A DNA stretch of 64,000 bases from Toxonevra muliebris. Lineage: Eukaryota; Arthropoda; Insecta; Diptera; Pallopteridae. The stretch's first letter is position 1, and each line of letters begins with the position of its first letter. Location of the stretch: positions 14,868,878 to 14,932,877 of the forward strand of contig OY829326.1 of the NCBI GenBank assembly GCA_963691655.1. Reading direction: 5' to 3'. The position numbers and the translations under genes were made by a program. Positions 31,939 through 42,477 of the stretch are shown here, one piece after another. The notes beneath the pieces are model-generated. The model ran no database searches. It was not told where the DNA came from and saw nothing but the letters and a program-made list of their open reading frames with translations.

Positions 31939-34113
31939 TTGAAATTTTATTGAGACTGAGATTCCTTTTTTCAAATTTGGATTCAGTGTATAAAATAGAA
32001 ACATCAATTTTGCAATATTGTGTTATTTATCTATGGCCCAAACAAATTAAGAAAAATTAATATACATCAAAAATGTATATATTTCAAAACGAGAGGTTCA
32101 GCTTATTATACCTAGGGAAATATAGTACAAGAAGTTAAACATACAAAGAGAGAAATTAAGCTAATGCACTTCTTTCCTATTGGTAATCTCTAGATCCGCT
32201 AATTTTCTCAATTATTGTAAGTTTACACAAAACTTTGACTAGAATACAATTTGAAAACAATCAAGTATAATAAATTGGCAAATGTACACATGTTTTATTA
32301 AATTGTGTAAGTAGTTCTATAATTCATCAATTATATAATTATACGTTAGACATAAATATTTTCATACTCTAACTAAACACAAATTAGCACTATTTACTTC
32401 TCTTAACTACAAGTGCACCTGTTGGTTTACTGTACCACGACTACGACAAATGTTCTAATTTTAATTTCATCAGTGATATCATAAACATACTCAAACGTGT
32501 ATACTTTGATACAAATTGCTATTGCATATGCATGTTTATAAATTCATAATCATCATGTATACACACAGGTACATTAAAGGGCATCACAGTAAAAAGTTTT
32601 ACTTTTACTCCAATAAAAAAAAAATCTCGGTTTATTTTATAATGATTACCAAAATATTTCGGCTCCAGCGATTACCGTTTGGTTTGGAATACCTCTAAAA
32701 ATCGACTTTTGTCTGTAGTCAAGTTTTGGCCAAAAAAAAGATCACAAAGAATAGATACACTAAAATTATTAAATTAACAACAGCAACCTACACAAAAATT
32801 TTCCCATATAAGTTGATCCCTATTCGAAAATCCATAAAAAAAAGTCGGTCCAGCTCACGAACGGTAATCGCTAGAGCCGAAATATTTTGGAAATCGTCAT
32901 AAAATAAACCGAGGTTTATATTTTATATGGAGCTCGATGCAATTTAATATACAAACACATAAATGCATGAATAAATATGAATAAATATACATATATGCAT
33001 GTATGTATCACATGTGCACTACTACTTACATATTTGCATGTTTCTTTAGCTATTTATATGTGTGCCATGTATAGTATGTAGTTAGTTTCATGCTCTCATT
33101 TTGCTTCAATTATATCGAACATACATTTACCCATAGTATTGGTACATTTATAGTTTGTGTCTTTATGAATATTAAATATTTTATTTATATTTAATAATGG
33201 TAAAAATCAATAACAATATATTTCTTTTATACATTTTTTTTTTGTATATTACTCAGAAATATGGTATATTCTACGTACATATTTTCATGCATACGAGTAC
33301 CTGCATATGTATGAATACTGTGCACAATAACACAAACAGAATATTATTATTTATTTATTTATTACAACTTTTAATTTTTTTTTATTATTACCCTCGCAGT
33401 ATATTTTCTTTGTATAAAAATAGCAGCAAATACTTTTATAACAAAATAGTTTGCTACTCTACACTGAATGTATACAAAAAATTATATAAAATCTAACCTT
33501 TTTATTTTTATTTTTTATGTGATCGTCTCGTAACGATAATTGCATATATATTACTTAAACTGGTTCACAGAACTGACCAAAAAAAAAATGCACAGTTTGG
33601 GGAGCTTGCCCCATAATATCTCATTCGTAAATTTTTATCAAAATTTCAGATCTCTAAGTAAGAAATAAGGAAACCTGATGGTTATGGGAAATCATTACTA
33701 AATTTTGAATTTAAACTTCCATTTGAAAAACTATTGAAAATCGAAAGGAGTAAAGTTTTTAAAATTAGTTTCTGACCGAATATTCTGAATATTCTGTTTT
33801 GATGTTAGATAAAAAAAAAATTCGATTTCAGCCGAACTCTTAAGAAAATATTTACAATACAGGCATAAGCTAAGTACATCGTTTGAAATTAAAGGATAAA
33901 CAGATAGTGCTAGGATTTCTTCCAAATTTTCGAATTCAAACATTTTTTAAAGACGAACAACATAACCCGGCACGTTCGAAGAGGCCAAGCCTGTCATATT
34001 TTTCTAACTTAGAATACTGACTGGAAAAAAAACGACAAGAAATAAACCAACAGAAATAAATTGATGCATATGAAACGGGCCGGAAGGGAAGAAAATTTGG
34101 TTATGGTAGTACC
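31939..34113. other. AT-rich DNA, mostly unassigned
   Basis: Apart from the inverted-repeat element at about 32626-32919, the stretch holds ATAC/ATGT simple sequence (about 32980-33070), TA-rich low complexity (33180-33500) and an unrecognised block at 33560-34020. No gene was seen. Confidence 0.45.
32626..32919. mobile_element. Small TIR element (about 290 bp, MITE-like)
   Basis: Two inverted arms of about 54 bp face each other. The left arm runs from CTCGGTTTATTTTATAATGA through AAAATATTTCGGCTCCAGCG to GATTACCGTT. The right arm (about 32862-32919) is its complement with roughly five differences. The spacer encodes nothing. No target duplication is evident because both flanks are A/T runs. 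The short length and long TIRs suggest a MITE. Confidence 0.65.
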
Positions 34114-35055
34114 CAGGCCCGTATTTAGGGGGGAGGTTTTGGGGGTTCTGACCACCCCTGAAATGTAGAAACTTTATTCTAATTTTTGAGATTAATTGCC
34201 AATGGATGGAAAAAAAGTAAATATAAAATCTATTTAAAGATATTTTTTACTTCCATCGGTTTTTTTTTCTAAAAAGTCAAATATGAAAAATAAATTTGAA
34301 ATCTTAGTTACACTATGCGATCAAATCCGATTTGTTTTCTTCGACATGAGGATTCAAAAAGAGAAGGTGATACTGACCACCCCTGCATTTATAGTTTTTC
34401 TAGGTCAGTAACTGTTTTTTATTTAAAGCTTCGTTTAGAAATTAATAAAAATAGAAAAAATTATCGGATCCCTGTGAAATTAGACTTGCTTGATGACGTG
34501 ATGGGAAGTTTTTGACCTCAGACTCGTGTTCAACGTGAAAAGTTCTTTCGCAAAAACTCCATCTTATTAGCAAAACCCATGCATTATTGGTCAAAACACC
34601 ACGAAAGATCTCAACCTCATTCGGGTTCCTTATCATTGATAATGGCTCAAATTCCCAATGATGATCATTTGAAAAAAAATGAGCCTCTACTATTTTTGGT
34701 AATTTTTTTGAGGTTGGGTACATCATGAGAAGTGGGAAGTCAATGAGTTAATGAAATTATGTCCCTCACGGTAAAAAAAAATGCATTAGAATTCACATTG
34801 AATAATACTTATTTGAAAAAATTTAATTTGATTATTCTGTGAATTTTTTTTTGCCACTTTTGGCCATTTTTTCGAGGTTAAGATTAAAAAAAATCGGAAA
34901 ATTTTTCCTAAAGTTTTAAGACATTTATCTACTTTTGTCCTTAGTTTAATAGGGTCCATCAAATGTATCATCGATTTAATTTATTGTATTTAAAAACCAG
35001 TTTGATAAAAATTATTTATGAATATTTTCTTCGAATGGAAACCCCCTGAAATCAT
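34114..35055 (+). mobile_element. Non-autonomous hAT-like element, family 1, copy B (3' truncated)
   Basis: It starts CAGGCCCGTATTTAGGGG, like copy C at 41338. It then tracks copy C closely, for example ACACTATGCGATCAAATCCG, TCGTGTTCAACGTGAAAA and TGGGTACATCATGAGAAGTG. It lacks some internal segments present in C, and identity ends near TTCTTCGAATGGAAACCCCC (about 35045), so the right terminus is missing. It is non-coding. Confidence 0.8.
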
Positions 35056-36549
35056 CGATCGGTAATCTAAAAAGCTGAAAAGATATACATGCCGTCACGA
35101 GCGGACCCAAAGGGGGGGAAGGGGGGAGGAAGAGAGCGGGCTTTTGGGGTTAAGCCAACCTCTCCTTACAACTTACACATTCACACGCTAACAAAATGAA
35201 AAACCTATACCATAAATGTTTGCTCTTTTATATACATATGATGGATGTAAGTTTTGTTCAGCCATAAAATATTTTAATAAAACACATCTGCTTTTAAAGG
35301 TTTATTATTATATATGAGTCACCTCGGAATTTATGTATTGACAATGTTCTTTCGTTTTGTTGTTTCTGCCATCTCATTGATATCATCGAGAGTTGTTGGT
35401 ATTGGCGATGGTGTCGAACTAACAACAAAACACCAAAACCTAACAAAACGGAGCAAAACTAGCAAGCAAAGGTTCAAGTAAGAAATTATATACGAAAAAA
35501 TATGCTTTACCAAAAAATCGAAAATGATTTAAAACTTTGTTGTAGAATAGTAGAGTAAAAGACGAAGAGCCTTTTCCATCTTTTAACACAGATGTTTAAA
35601 TATAAACCAACCAGAAAAAGGATGCTTCGGCACTTTTTGGTGTTAGTAAGGAAAGCAGTGTACACCACAGTGAAGGGATTACAATAAAAAAAGAAAAAAT
35701 TTGCAATAAAGACCAAAGAAAAATAGAATGAAGAAGATACTCGTGACTGTACCCTGTGCCCATAACATACATTCATGTATACGCCCCGTCCATTTATTTA
35801 GTTTCCTTTTATGTTGTTGTTTGTGTGTTTTTGCATGTATTGAATTGGCCTTAACTGTGGTCGGAGTAAAATATTTTTGAGCCGCTAGTCTCTAAAGAGG
35901 CTAATAAATCAAAGGCATTTTTTGTTTTATGTTACTTGCAACAACAACAACAACCTTTGGTATGTGCAGAATTTTTGTTAGTATCTAGCACTTGTCGAAC
36001 TATAAAATATATATGAAATATTTCATTGTTAGAGAGGGTGGGTGTGTGTGTGTATTTAAAAATTTCTCATCGATAGATGGTGAGGAAAGGCAGCAGGGGA
36101 ATTTCAAGGTTTGCATATAAATATTTTATATTTTTAGTTATAACTACGGGTTAGAGAGTGTTGAAATATTATATTATTTATAGTAAATTTTTGCGTACGC
36201 TTTCAAATTGTTTTTTTTTTTTTCTTTTATTTAAATTTAAACTTTTTTATATTTTTCTAATCCTAGATTTTCTAACTTTTATTCACAGTTATTTACACCT
36301 GAGTCGCCTTTTACTTTTATTCTCAATTTTTCAAAGAGTGAGTACTCGAGTAAATGTAACTTTGGGGCTTCAAACAAAAGTTGAATACAAATCAGTGACG
36401 AGCTGGAAATTAGGGGGTTATAACATAAGAGTTTTAATATTGTTTTTTACTATTACAAAAAATACTATTAAAAAAAATTGCTGAGTTGGGACCAGGGAAA
36501 ATGGATGCATCACCACTAGTTTCCGAGCTATTAATTGATTTGTTTTTAA
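35056..36549. other. Unassigned DNA with a G-rich tract, no gene seen
   Basis: A G-rich tract at 35111-35151 (runs of 7, 6, 3 and 4 G) could form a quadruplex. The rest is AT-rich, with CAA triplets near 35940. Open frames are short and non-descript. Confidence 0.5.
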
Positions 36550-36551
36550 TA

Positions 36552-37852
36552 AAGCGCGGTTCACGCCGAATTGGCACGCTTTGTTGTGGTCACCACGTCG
36601 CCCCTAGTCATAAGAACAACAAATTTTTTACTGGGATTTGTTTACAATACCGTTACCGTTTGTTGATAACTTTTTCATATTAATTGATCGCAAGTTGGTG
36701 ATTGTGTGCACAATGGAAGCTGCCAATAGAAAATTGATTGTGAACAAATTTATTAAAAATCCGTCGTGGTCTGGTTCAAAGATTGCGAAAGTGTTAAATA
36801 TCTCCAAAAGAACGGTATGTAGAGTTATAAAACGATATAAAGAAACTCTTAGTGTTGAAAGAGCTAAAAAAGTTGTGAACAAAACGGGAACCACCAACCT
36901 AAAATTAAAGGCATGGATCTTGAGGTACATCAAAAGCAATCCCGGACTATCGGATAGCGAGCGTGCCAAAAAATTCAATACCAGCAAAAGTACTGCTAGA
37001 CGAATACGCATAAAAGCTGGGCTAAAGTGCGATCGTGCTATAAAATATCCAAATAGAACAGACAAACAGAATTTGCTGGCCAAAAAACGTGATCGTCTTC
37101 TTTATAATAATGTTTTGACCAAATTCAATGGGCGCATTATTGTGGATGACGAATCATACGTAAAATTTGATCTTAAACAGCTTCCAGGTCAAAAATTTTA
37201 TATGGCAACGAATCGTGGTAATGTACCCTCAAAATTCAAGTACATAAAATGGAAAAATTTGCAAAGAAAGCAATAGTGTGGCAGGCTATTTCCAGCTGTG
37301 GTCTCAAATCCAGGGCATTTGTGACATCCTCTTCTATGACGTCTGATATTTACATCAAAGAGTGCCTTTCGGAATGACTATTGGCATTTGTTCATCACCA
37401 CCATTCGCCAGTGAAGTTTTGGCCTGATTTAGCCAGTTGCCATTACTCTAAAGAAACCATGGATTGGTATCAGACAAATAAAGTAGATGTAGTGCCCAAA
37501 TATATGAATCCACCCAATTGCCCCCAGCTTCAAACGATCGAAAAATACTGGGCTATTACAAAATATAAGTTGAAGAAAAATGCAGGTATTATCAAAAATG
37601 TGAATTCAATGGTAATAAAATGGAACCAAATAGCCGCAAAAGTATCCAGAGCGGATGTTCAAAGGTTGATGGGGTCCATTAAAAGGAATACCCGGAACTT
37701 TTTGCACAACAAAGAAATTTAAATCTTTTAATATTATAGTATTAAAACACAATACTAAACTTATCATTTAATGCATTATTTGTTATTCTGAGTGTTCTGG
37801 TTAAAAAGATACAGTAACTTTCCTGCGTGCCAATTTTGCGTGAACCGCGCCT
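36552..37852 (+). mobile_element. Tc1/mariner-superfamily element, DD37E family 1, full length
   Basis: The left end is AAGCGCGGTTCACGCCGAAT and the right end is the complement of AGGCGCGGTTCACGCAAAAT. The inverted repeats are about 27 bp and extend through TTGGCACGC, with TA on both sides (36550-36551 and 37853-37854). At 1301 bp it is the usual size for the superfamily. It encloses one transposase frame inactivated by a frameshift and a stop (see the pseudogene entry). A truncated relative, sharing its 3' half and terminal repeat, lies at 53974-54376 in reverse. Confidence 0.92.
36713..37722 (+). pseudogene. DD37E Tc1/mariner-type transposase, frameshifted
   Basis: The first ATG in frame is 36713 (MEAANRKLIVNKFIKN). 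The N-terminal part is a paired-like double helix-turn-helix DNA-binding region (KIAKVLNISKRTVCRVIKRY, then a second one around KKFNTSKSTARRIR). The first catalytic Asp is in IIVDDESY. A frameshift near 37240-37255 moves the reading frame, and TGA at 37378-37380 is a premature stop. After it come the second Asp in DLASCHY and the Glu in TIEKYWA. I count 37 residues between these last two acids, giving DD37E, the spacing of the ITmD37E group described from mosquitoes. The frame ends at 37722. One more copy of the 3' half survives in this window, so the family was active in this lineage. Confidence 0.9.
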
Positions 37853-37854
37853 TA

Positions 37855-40289
37855 ATACGTCACTTTCTAAGTTTGGCAGAAATTATGAGATTTTCACAAT
37901 GCAAAACCCAATATTTAGATTTTTACCACTGCTAACCTAAGCTGTTCGTTTCTCTTTCGAAGCGAACTTTATTAAACATTGTACCAAAACCCAATTGCAA
38001 TAATTACTTGCAAGTTCATCATCGAAGTCATTTTTTTCCACTGATTAAATAGGCTGCATTTGAATTATAATTACCATACAGAAAACCTATTAAGAGTGTA
38101 AAAAATTCCAAGTAATCTAATTAAAACGAATATAGGGAACTGAAAAGAAAAAATCAAAAAAAGCAGCTAAAATTTGAATTGAATGATAAGAAAAATCGAT
38201 GTGCAATCCAATGACTAGAAAAAACATTTTCCGAATTAGTGAAAGACATGAAGAAAAGTCAAAGATAGCTGAGTTTCAAAAGAAAAAAATCGTATACAAT
38301 TACAGAGCTTTATGCTGAAAATTTATTAAAATTTTTCAAATCACTGGATGCAAAATACACATCAGATAGAAAGATGCATAGACAGATAAGCCTAAAACTA
38401 GGCAAAAAAGCGAGTAAACCAATAAAATGCACATAAAGTTACGTAAAGTAAGGAAGAAGAGGTGTATGTAAATGAGAAAATAAGCGAATAATGAAGCGAG
38501 TGAGTCGACAAATGACTGCGTGTAAATGCAGTAAAGCCTTTAAATACTTTTTGAAGGCAAAAGAATCCGCTTAAAATCATTGGTAAATGTTAAGATTATT
38601 TTTTCTGACTCTTTCATAGAATTCTTTGTTTGTAATTTTTCATTTCACATACATATTAAAATAGAGCAGCCAGAAAAAACAACTCTCTTTCTGAACAAAG
38701 CTAATACTTTTCGGAAGCGTAATGACGCAGCGGATGGAAGACTATATGTATGTATATAGTATTTAATCCGACATTTGTAAAAAAAGATTTTTTTCTTTTT
38801 ATCTCTGTATATGTAGGTACATTGCATTTTTCCTTGCAGCATATCGAAAATACTGTAGACACTTGCTAACTTCACACAAGGTGTTAGAGCATTAGAAAGA
38901 TATAGATTTTTTTTTGCTTTTCATTCACTATGGGGTTTTTTTTTAATGATTTCAATTGCCTTATTCTCTGACTGTGTATGATGGTAGAGGTACATTTATG
39001 TTTGTGTGTGTGCATTTTTTTCTTTGCAGCATTACTTTATTCATTAGTATGAGTGATTCAATTCATCATTTGATTCATGTTGCCATTGTTTATTACTATT
39101 TTATTTTTTGTTTTGTTTTTGTACCTACTTCTTTCTGAATTTTTACTTATATTTTTTTATATTGTTTGTATTTTCTTTACAAAAAGTTCTTAGTTACATT
39201 GTTTTTCTCTCATTATAGTTGATGATGTTACATGTACTTCATAAAAACACACACATATTTTTTTTCATGATAAATCTAATATATGTCTGCATTAGACAGA
39301 CTAAAAATCACACACAAAAAATCGATTAAAAATGTTTTAAAAATATTGACCAACTTCAGACCAAATCAAACCAAAACTTACAAAAACCCTCTAGTTCCAA
39401 ATTTTTTATTGATAAAAAAAAATTCGGAATTGATTAATATTGGCGTAAAAATAATAAACTGATTTAAAAACCCAAAAAAAAAACTAATGGGCGTGGTTTT
39501 ATGAAGTGAGAAAGTTTGAAATTATTTGTTCTTGAATGAGCTTTTTATCAATTTGTTTTAAGTAATTAAATATTTTATATAAAAAATTCAAATTCTTAGC
39601 TATCCATAGCTAGTTTTTTTTATTTGAATACTATTTAAGTGGACACATCTTTATCCATTTTTCACAACACCCTAATTTTGTAGTACATACAAAAACATTT
39701 TCTCTGTTCCTTCGTTCAGTTGCTGAATTCCTGTTGTAAAACTGAACTGTTAGGTGACTTGTAGCTTTAAGTTATATGAGAAGAACTCTTCTGGATCCAC
39801 TCGCCCTAGGGTAAGGATCTTACTTCTCTCGAAATAAAGAATTATATATTAAACCGAAATAACATTCTTTTTTACACCTACGGTGTCCCTTCTATTTCGT
39901 TTAATATTAAATACTTTATATTCTATCTATTCTAATTCGACTGAGTTCCACTCTAATACACCTACGGTGTCCCTTTTCTAATTTTACATCATAATATACA
40001 TATTCTTTCTACAAAAAATAAATACAAAATATTCAAATACTATGACGGGAAGTATTTTTTTTTTTCACTTTTATCTCAAATACAATCAAAATAATTAATT
40101 TTCCTATTTTTCACAAATTTTTGAATTTAACTGTCGCTAACTTCTGTAATACGCAGCATAACTCATAGCTGATGCATTTTTTTAAACACTTCTCTAAACG
40201 ATATGATAAAATCTAGCAACAGAAAACTGTTATGGTGACAATTCCATTCCTTTTGGTGAAGGCCGTCTAGAGGCTGACATGAGAACTAA
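37855..40289. other. AT-rich DNA, no gene seen
   Basis: Most is AT-rich with T runs. A short stretch with ACCAAA words near 39345-39400 resembles the minisatellite at 40290. An LTR-like block (39748-39987) is listed separately. No gene was recognised. Confidence 0.5.
39748..39987. repeat. LTR-like stretch with a duplicated 18-bp stem-loop word (tentative)
   Basis: It begins TGTTAGGTGAC and could end TTTTACA. It has an AATAAA signal near 39832 and a GC-richer block CCACTCGCCCTAGGGTAAGG before it. ACACCTACGGTGTCCCTT occurs twice, at 39874-39891 and 39958-39975, and its first 13 bases form a small hairpin. The layout recalls a solo LTR, but the flanks do not match as a target duplication and no retroviral-type coding sequence is nearby. 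I keep it only as a candidate. Confidence 0.25.
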
Positions 40290-40519
40290 ATTCAAACCGA
40301 AATTCACACTGAATTTTAGACCAAAACGGGGGCTAAAAAAGGGTCAAAACCACCACCAATAATAAAAACCAAGTTCAGACCAAAAATCAGATTGAAAGGA
40401 AATCAAAATTAAAACCAAAAATCGTCCAAAAATAAAACAAAACTTAACCTAAAACTGATACCGAACGATAACTAAAAATCAGTCCAATGTTCGAACCAAA
40501 ATTCAAGTCAGACCAAAAG
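40290..40519. repeat. Degenerate ACCAAAA-type minisatellite, left part
   Basis: The stretch is built from loosely repeated words such as TTCAGACCAAAAATCAG, AAAACCAAAAATCGTCC and TTCGAACCAAAATTCAAG, with no strict period. The same kind of sequence resumes at 42478 (TTCGAACCAAAACTCAGACC), so the CACTG element at 40520-42474 is inserted into it. A longer array of the same flavour lies at 45430-46160. Confidence 0.7.
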
Positions 40520-42474
40520 CACTGGAATACAGTAAAAATATAACATGAACCAAAGTATATTTTCTAAACTAATTCGAGGTCGCTGAACACGAAAATCACA
40601 TTCATTTTTTTTTTCTATGGGTAAGTTTTCGAGATATGACAAAATAACCGTTTTTCGTGTTACCGTTTCACTTACAGGCTAATATCTCATTACCGGACTG
40701 AGATATAGATGTTGAAAGTTCAATTTTGGTGTGATTTTTGATAAATTTTCACACAAGTCGTGGGCTAAGTTTTCTTTCTCACAAAAAGTAATCACGAAAT
40801 CTGAAGTTTTATTTTTTAAGTCGATAAACTATTTTATTATAAAAATTTTAAGCATAAAACGATAGTAATCGGATCAAAAATGACAAAGTAATCTAGGATT
40901 GAGCAAAAAGTTTAAAGTTCATTCTGCTGTTGAAAATGATGAACACCATCATGCCCTCATCCCTGAAACTTTGATATTGTCTTTCGATTTCAACCATATC
41001 TTGGTAGAACCGTTAGCCCTGCTCGTTACTTTCTGCACCCAGATTTGATGGAAAGAAGTCGAAATGGCTGAATAAAAATTGCATCCTGGGAGGCATATTC
41101 GCACCTGAATTAAATTTATTTATCGTTGAATAAATGAATAAGGAATCAACTTTTGCTATACAACTTGGATCGTTTGATACTATAGGTAAATATATATTAG
41201 CGTGTAAGTAAAACTGTAACCTGAAAAACCCGTTATTTTGTCATATCTTGGAAACTTACCCATAGAAAAAAAAAAGAAAATTAATATGATTTTCGTATTC
41301 AGCGACCTCAAATTAGTTTAGAAAGCATACTTTGGTTCAAGGCCGTATTTAGGGGGAGATTTTGGGGGTTCTGACCTCCCCCCCCACCGAAATGTGGAAA
41401 CTTTATTCTAATTTTTGAGATTAATTGCCAATGGATGGAAAAAAAAGTCAATATAAAATCTATTGAACGATATTTTTTACTTCCATCGGTTTTTTTTTTT
41501 CTAAAAAGTCAAATATGAAAAATAAATTTGAAATCTTAGTTACACTATGCGATCAAATCCGATTTGTTTTCTTCGACATGAGGTTTGACTACGGATTCAA
41601 AAAAAGAAGGTGATACTGAGCACTCCTGCATTCATAGTTTTTCTAGGTCAGTAACTCTTTTTGATTTAAAGTTTCGTCCTGAATCAGTTTGAAAAGTTTA
41701 AAAATTAATAAAAAATAGAAAAAATTATCGGATCCTTATAAAATTAGATTTGCTTGAACCCCATTTTTTCCCTAAAACGTGACGTGATGGGAAGTTTTTG
41801 ACCTCAGATTCGTGTTCAACGTGAAAAATTCTTTCGCAAAAACTCCATCTTATTAGCAAAACCCATGCAGTTTTAGGAGGCAATCTTAAAGTATAATTAA
41901 TTTTTTAACGCATTATTGCTGAGAGCACCACGACTAGAAAGATCTCTTTCAATGCTGTGACTTCACGAATTTAAGAAATATAAGCCACCCTCATCCGGGT
42001 TCCTTATCATTGATAATGGCCCAAATTCCCAATGATGATCATTTGAAAAGAAATGAGCCTCTACTATTTTTGGTAATTTTTTTGAGGTTGGGTACATCAT
42101 GAGAAGTGGGAAGTCAATGAGTTAATGAAATTATGTCCCTCACGATAAAAAATGCAATAGAATGCACATTGATTAATATTTATTTGAAAAAATTTAATTT
42201 GTTTATTCTGTGAATTTTTTGTCACTTTTGGCCATTTTTTTGAGGTTAAGATTAAAAAAAATCGGAAAATTTTTCCTAAAATTTTAATTTTATAGGATTC
42301 ATCAAATGTATCATCGATTCAATTTATTGTATTTAAAAATCAGTTTGATAAAAATTATTTATGAATATTTTCTTCGAATGAAAACCCCCCCCCCCTCCCC
42401 CCGAAAAAAATTTCTGGCTACGGCCCTGCTTTGGCTCATGCTATATTTTTAAAGTGAAATTTTGTATTCCAGTG
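40520..42474 (-). mobile_element. CACTG-ended (CACTA-like) element, copy D1, with a hAT inserted
   Basis: The ends are CACTGGAATAC and its complement GTATTCCAGTG, flanked by AAG on both sides (40517-40519 and 42475-42477). A 3-bp duplication with CACT-type ends is the rule for the CACTA/EnSpm superfamily. The inverted repeats are long, about 165 bp: 40520-40685 against 41195-41337 plus 42437-42474, including GAACCAAAGTAT and GAGGTCGCTGAACACG. The right arm is split by the hAT copy C. Between the arms, 40920-41110 retains, on the minus strand, a decayed piece of the protein seen better in D2 (58022-58310), and the remainder is deleted. Orientation is given by that protein. Confidence 0.82.
41338..42428 (+). 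mobile_element. Non-autonomous hAT element, family 1, copy C (complete)
   Basis: It starts CAAGGCCGTATTTAGGG and ends TTCTGGCTACGGCCCTG, imperfect inverted repeats of about 15 bp. The flanking octamers are CTTTGGTT (41330-41337) and CTTTGGCT (42429-42436), an 8-bp duplication with one later substitution, which supports hAT. At 1091 bp it is the only complete copy of the family here (others are 6254-7163 and 34114-35055). It has a G-rich start and C-rich end, which can pair, and no transposase. It sits in the right terminal repeat of D1. Confidence 0.88.
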
Positions 42475-42477
42475 AAG

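Noticed and set aside
32440..32500. A second possible hammerhead on the minus strand (ATCACTGATGA near 32480-32465).
   Set aside because: The catalytic GAAA is replaced by AGAAC, stem II would be AATT/AATT only, and no stem I closure is visible. Likely coincidence.
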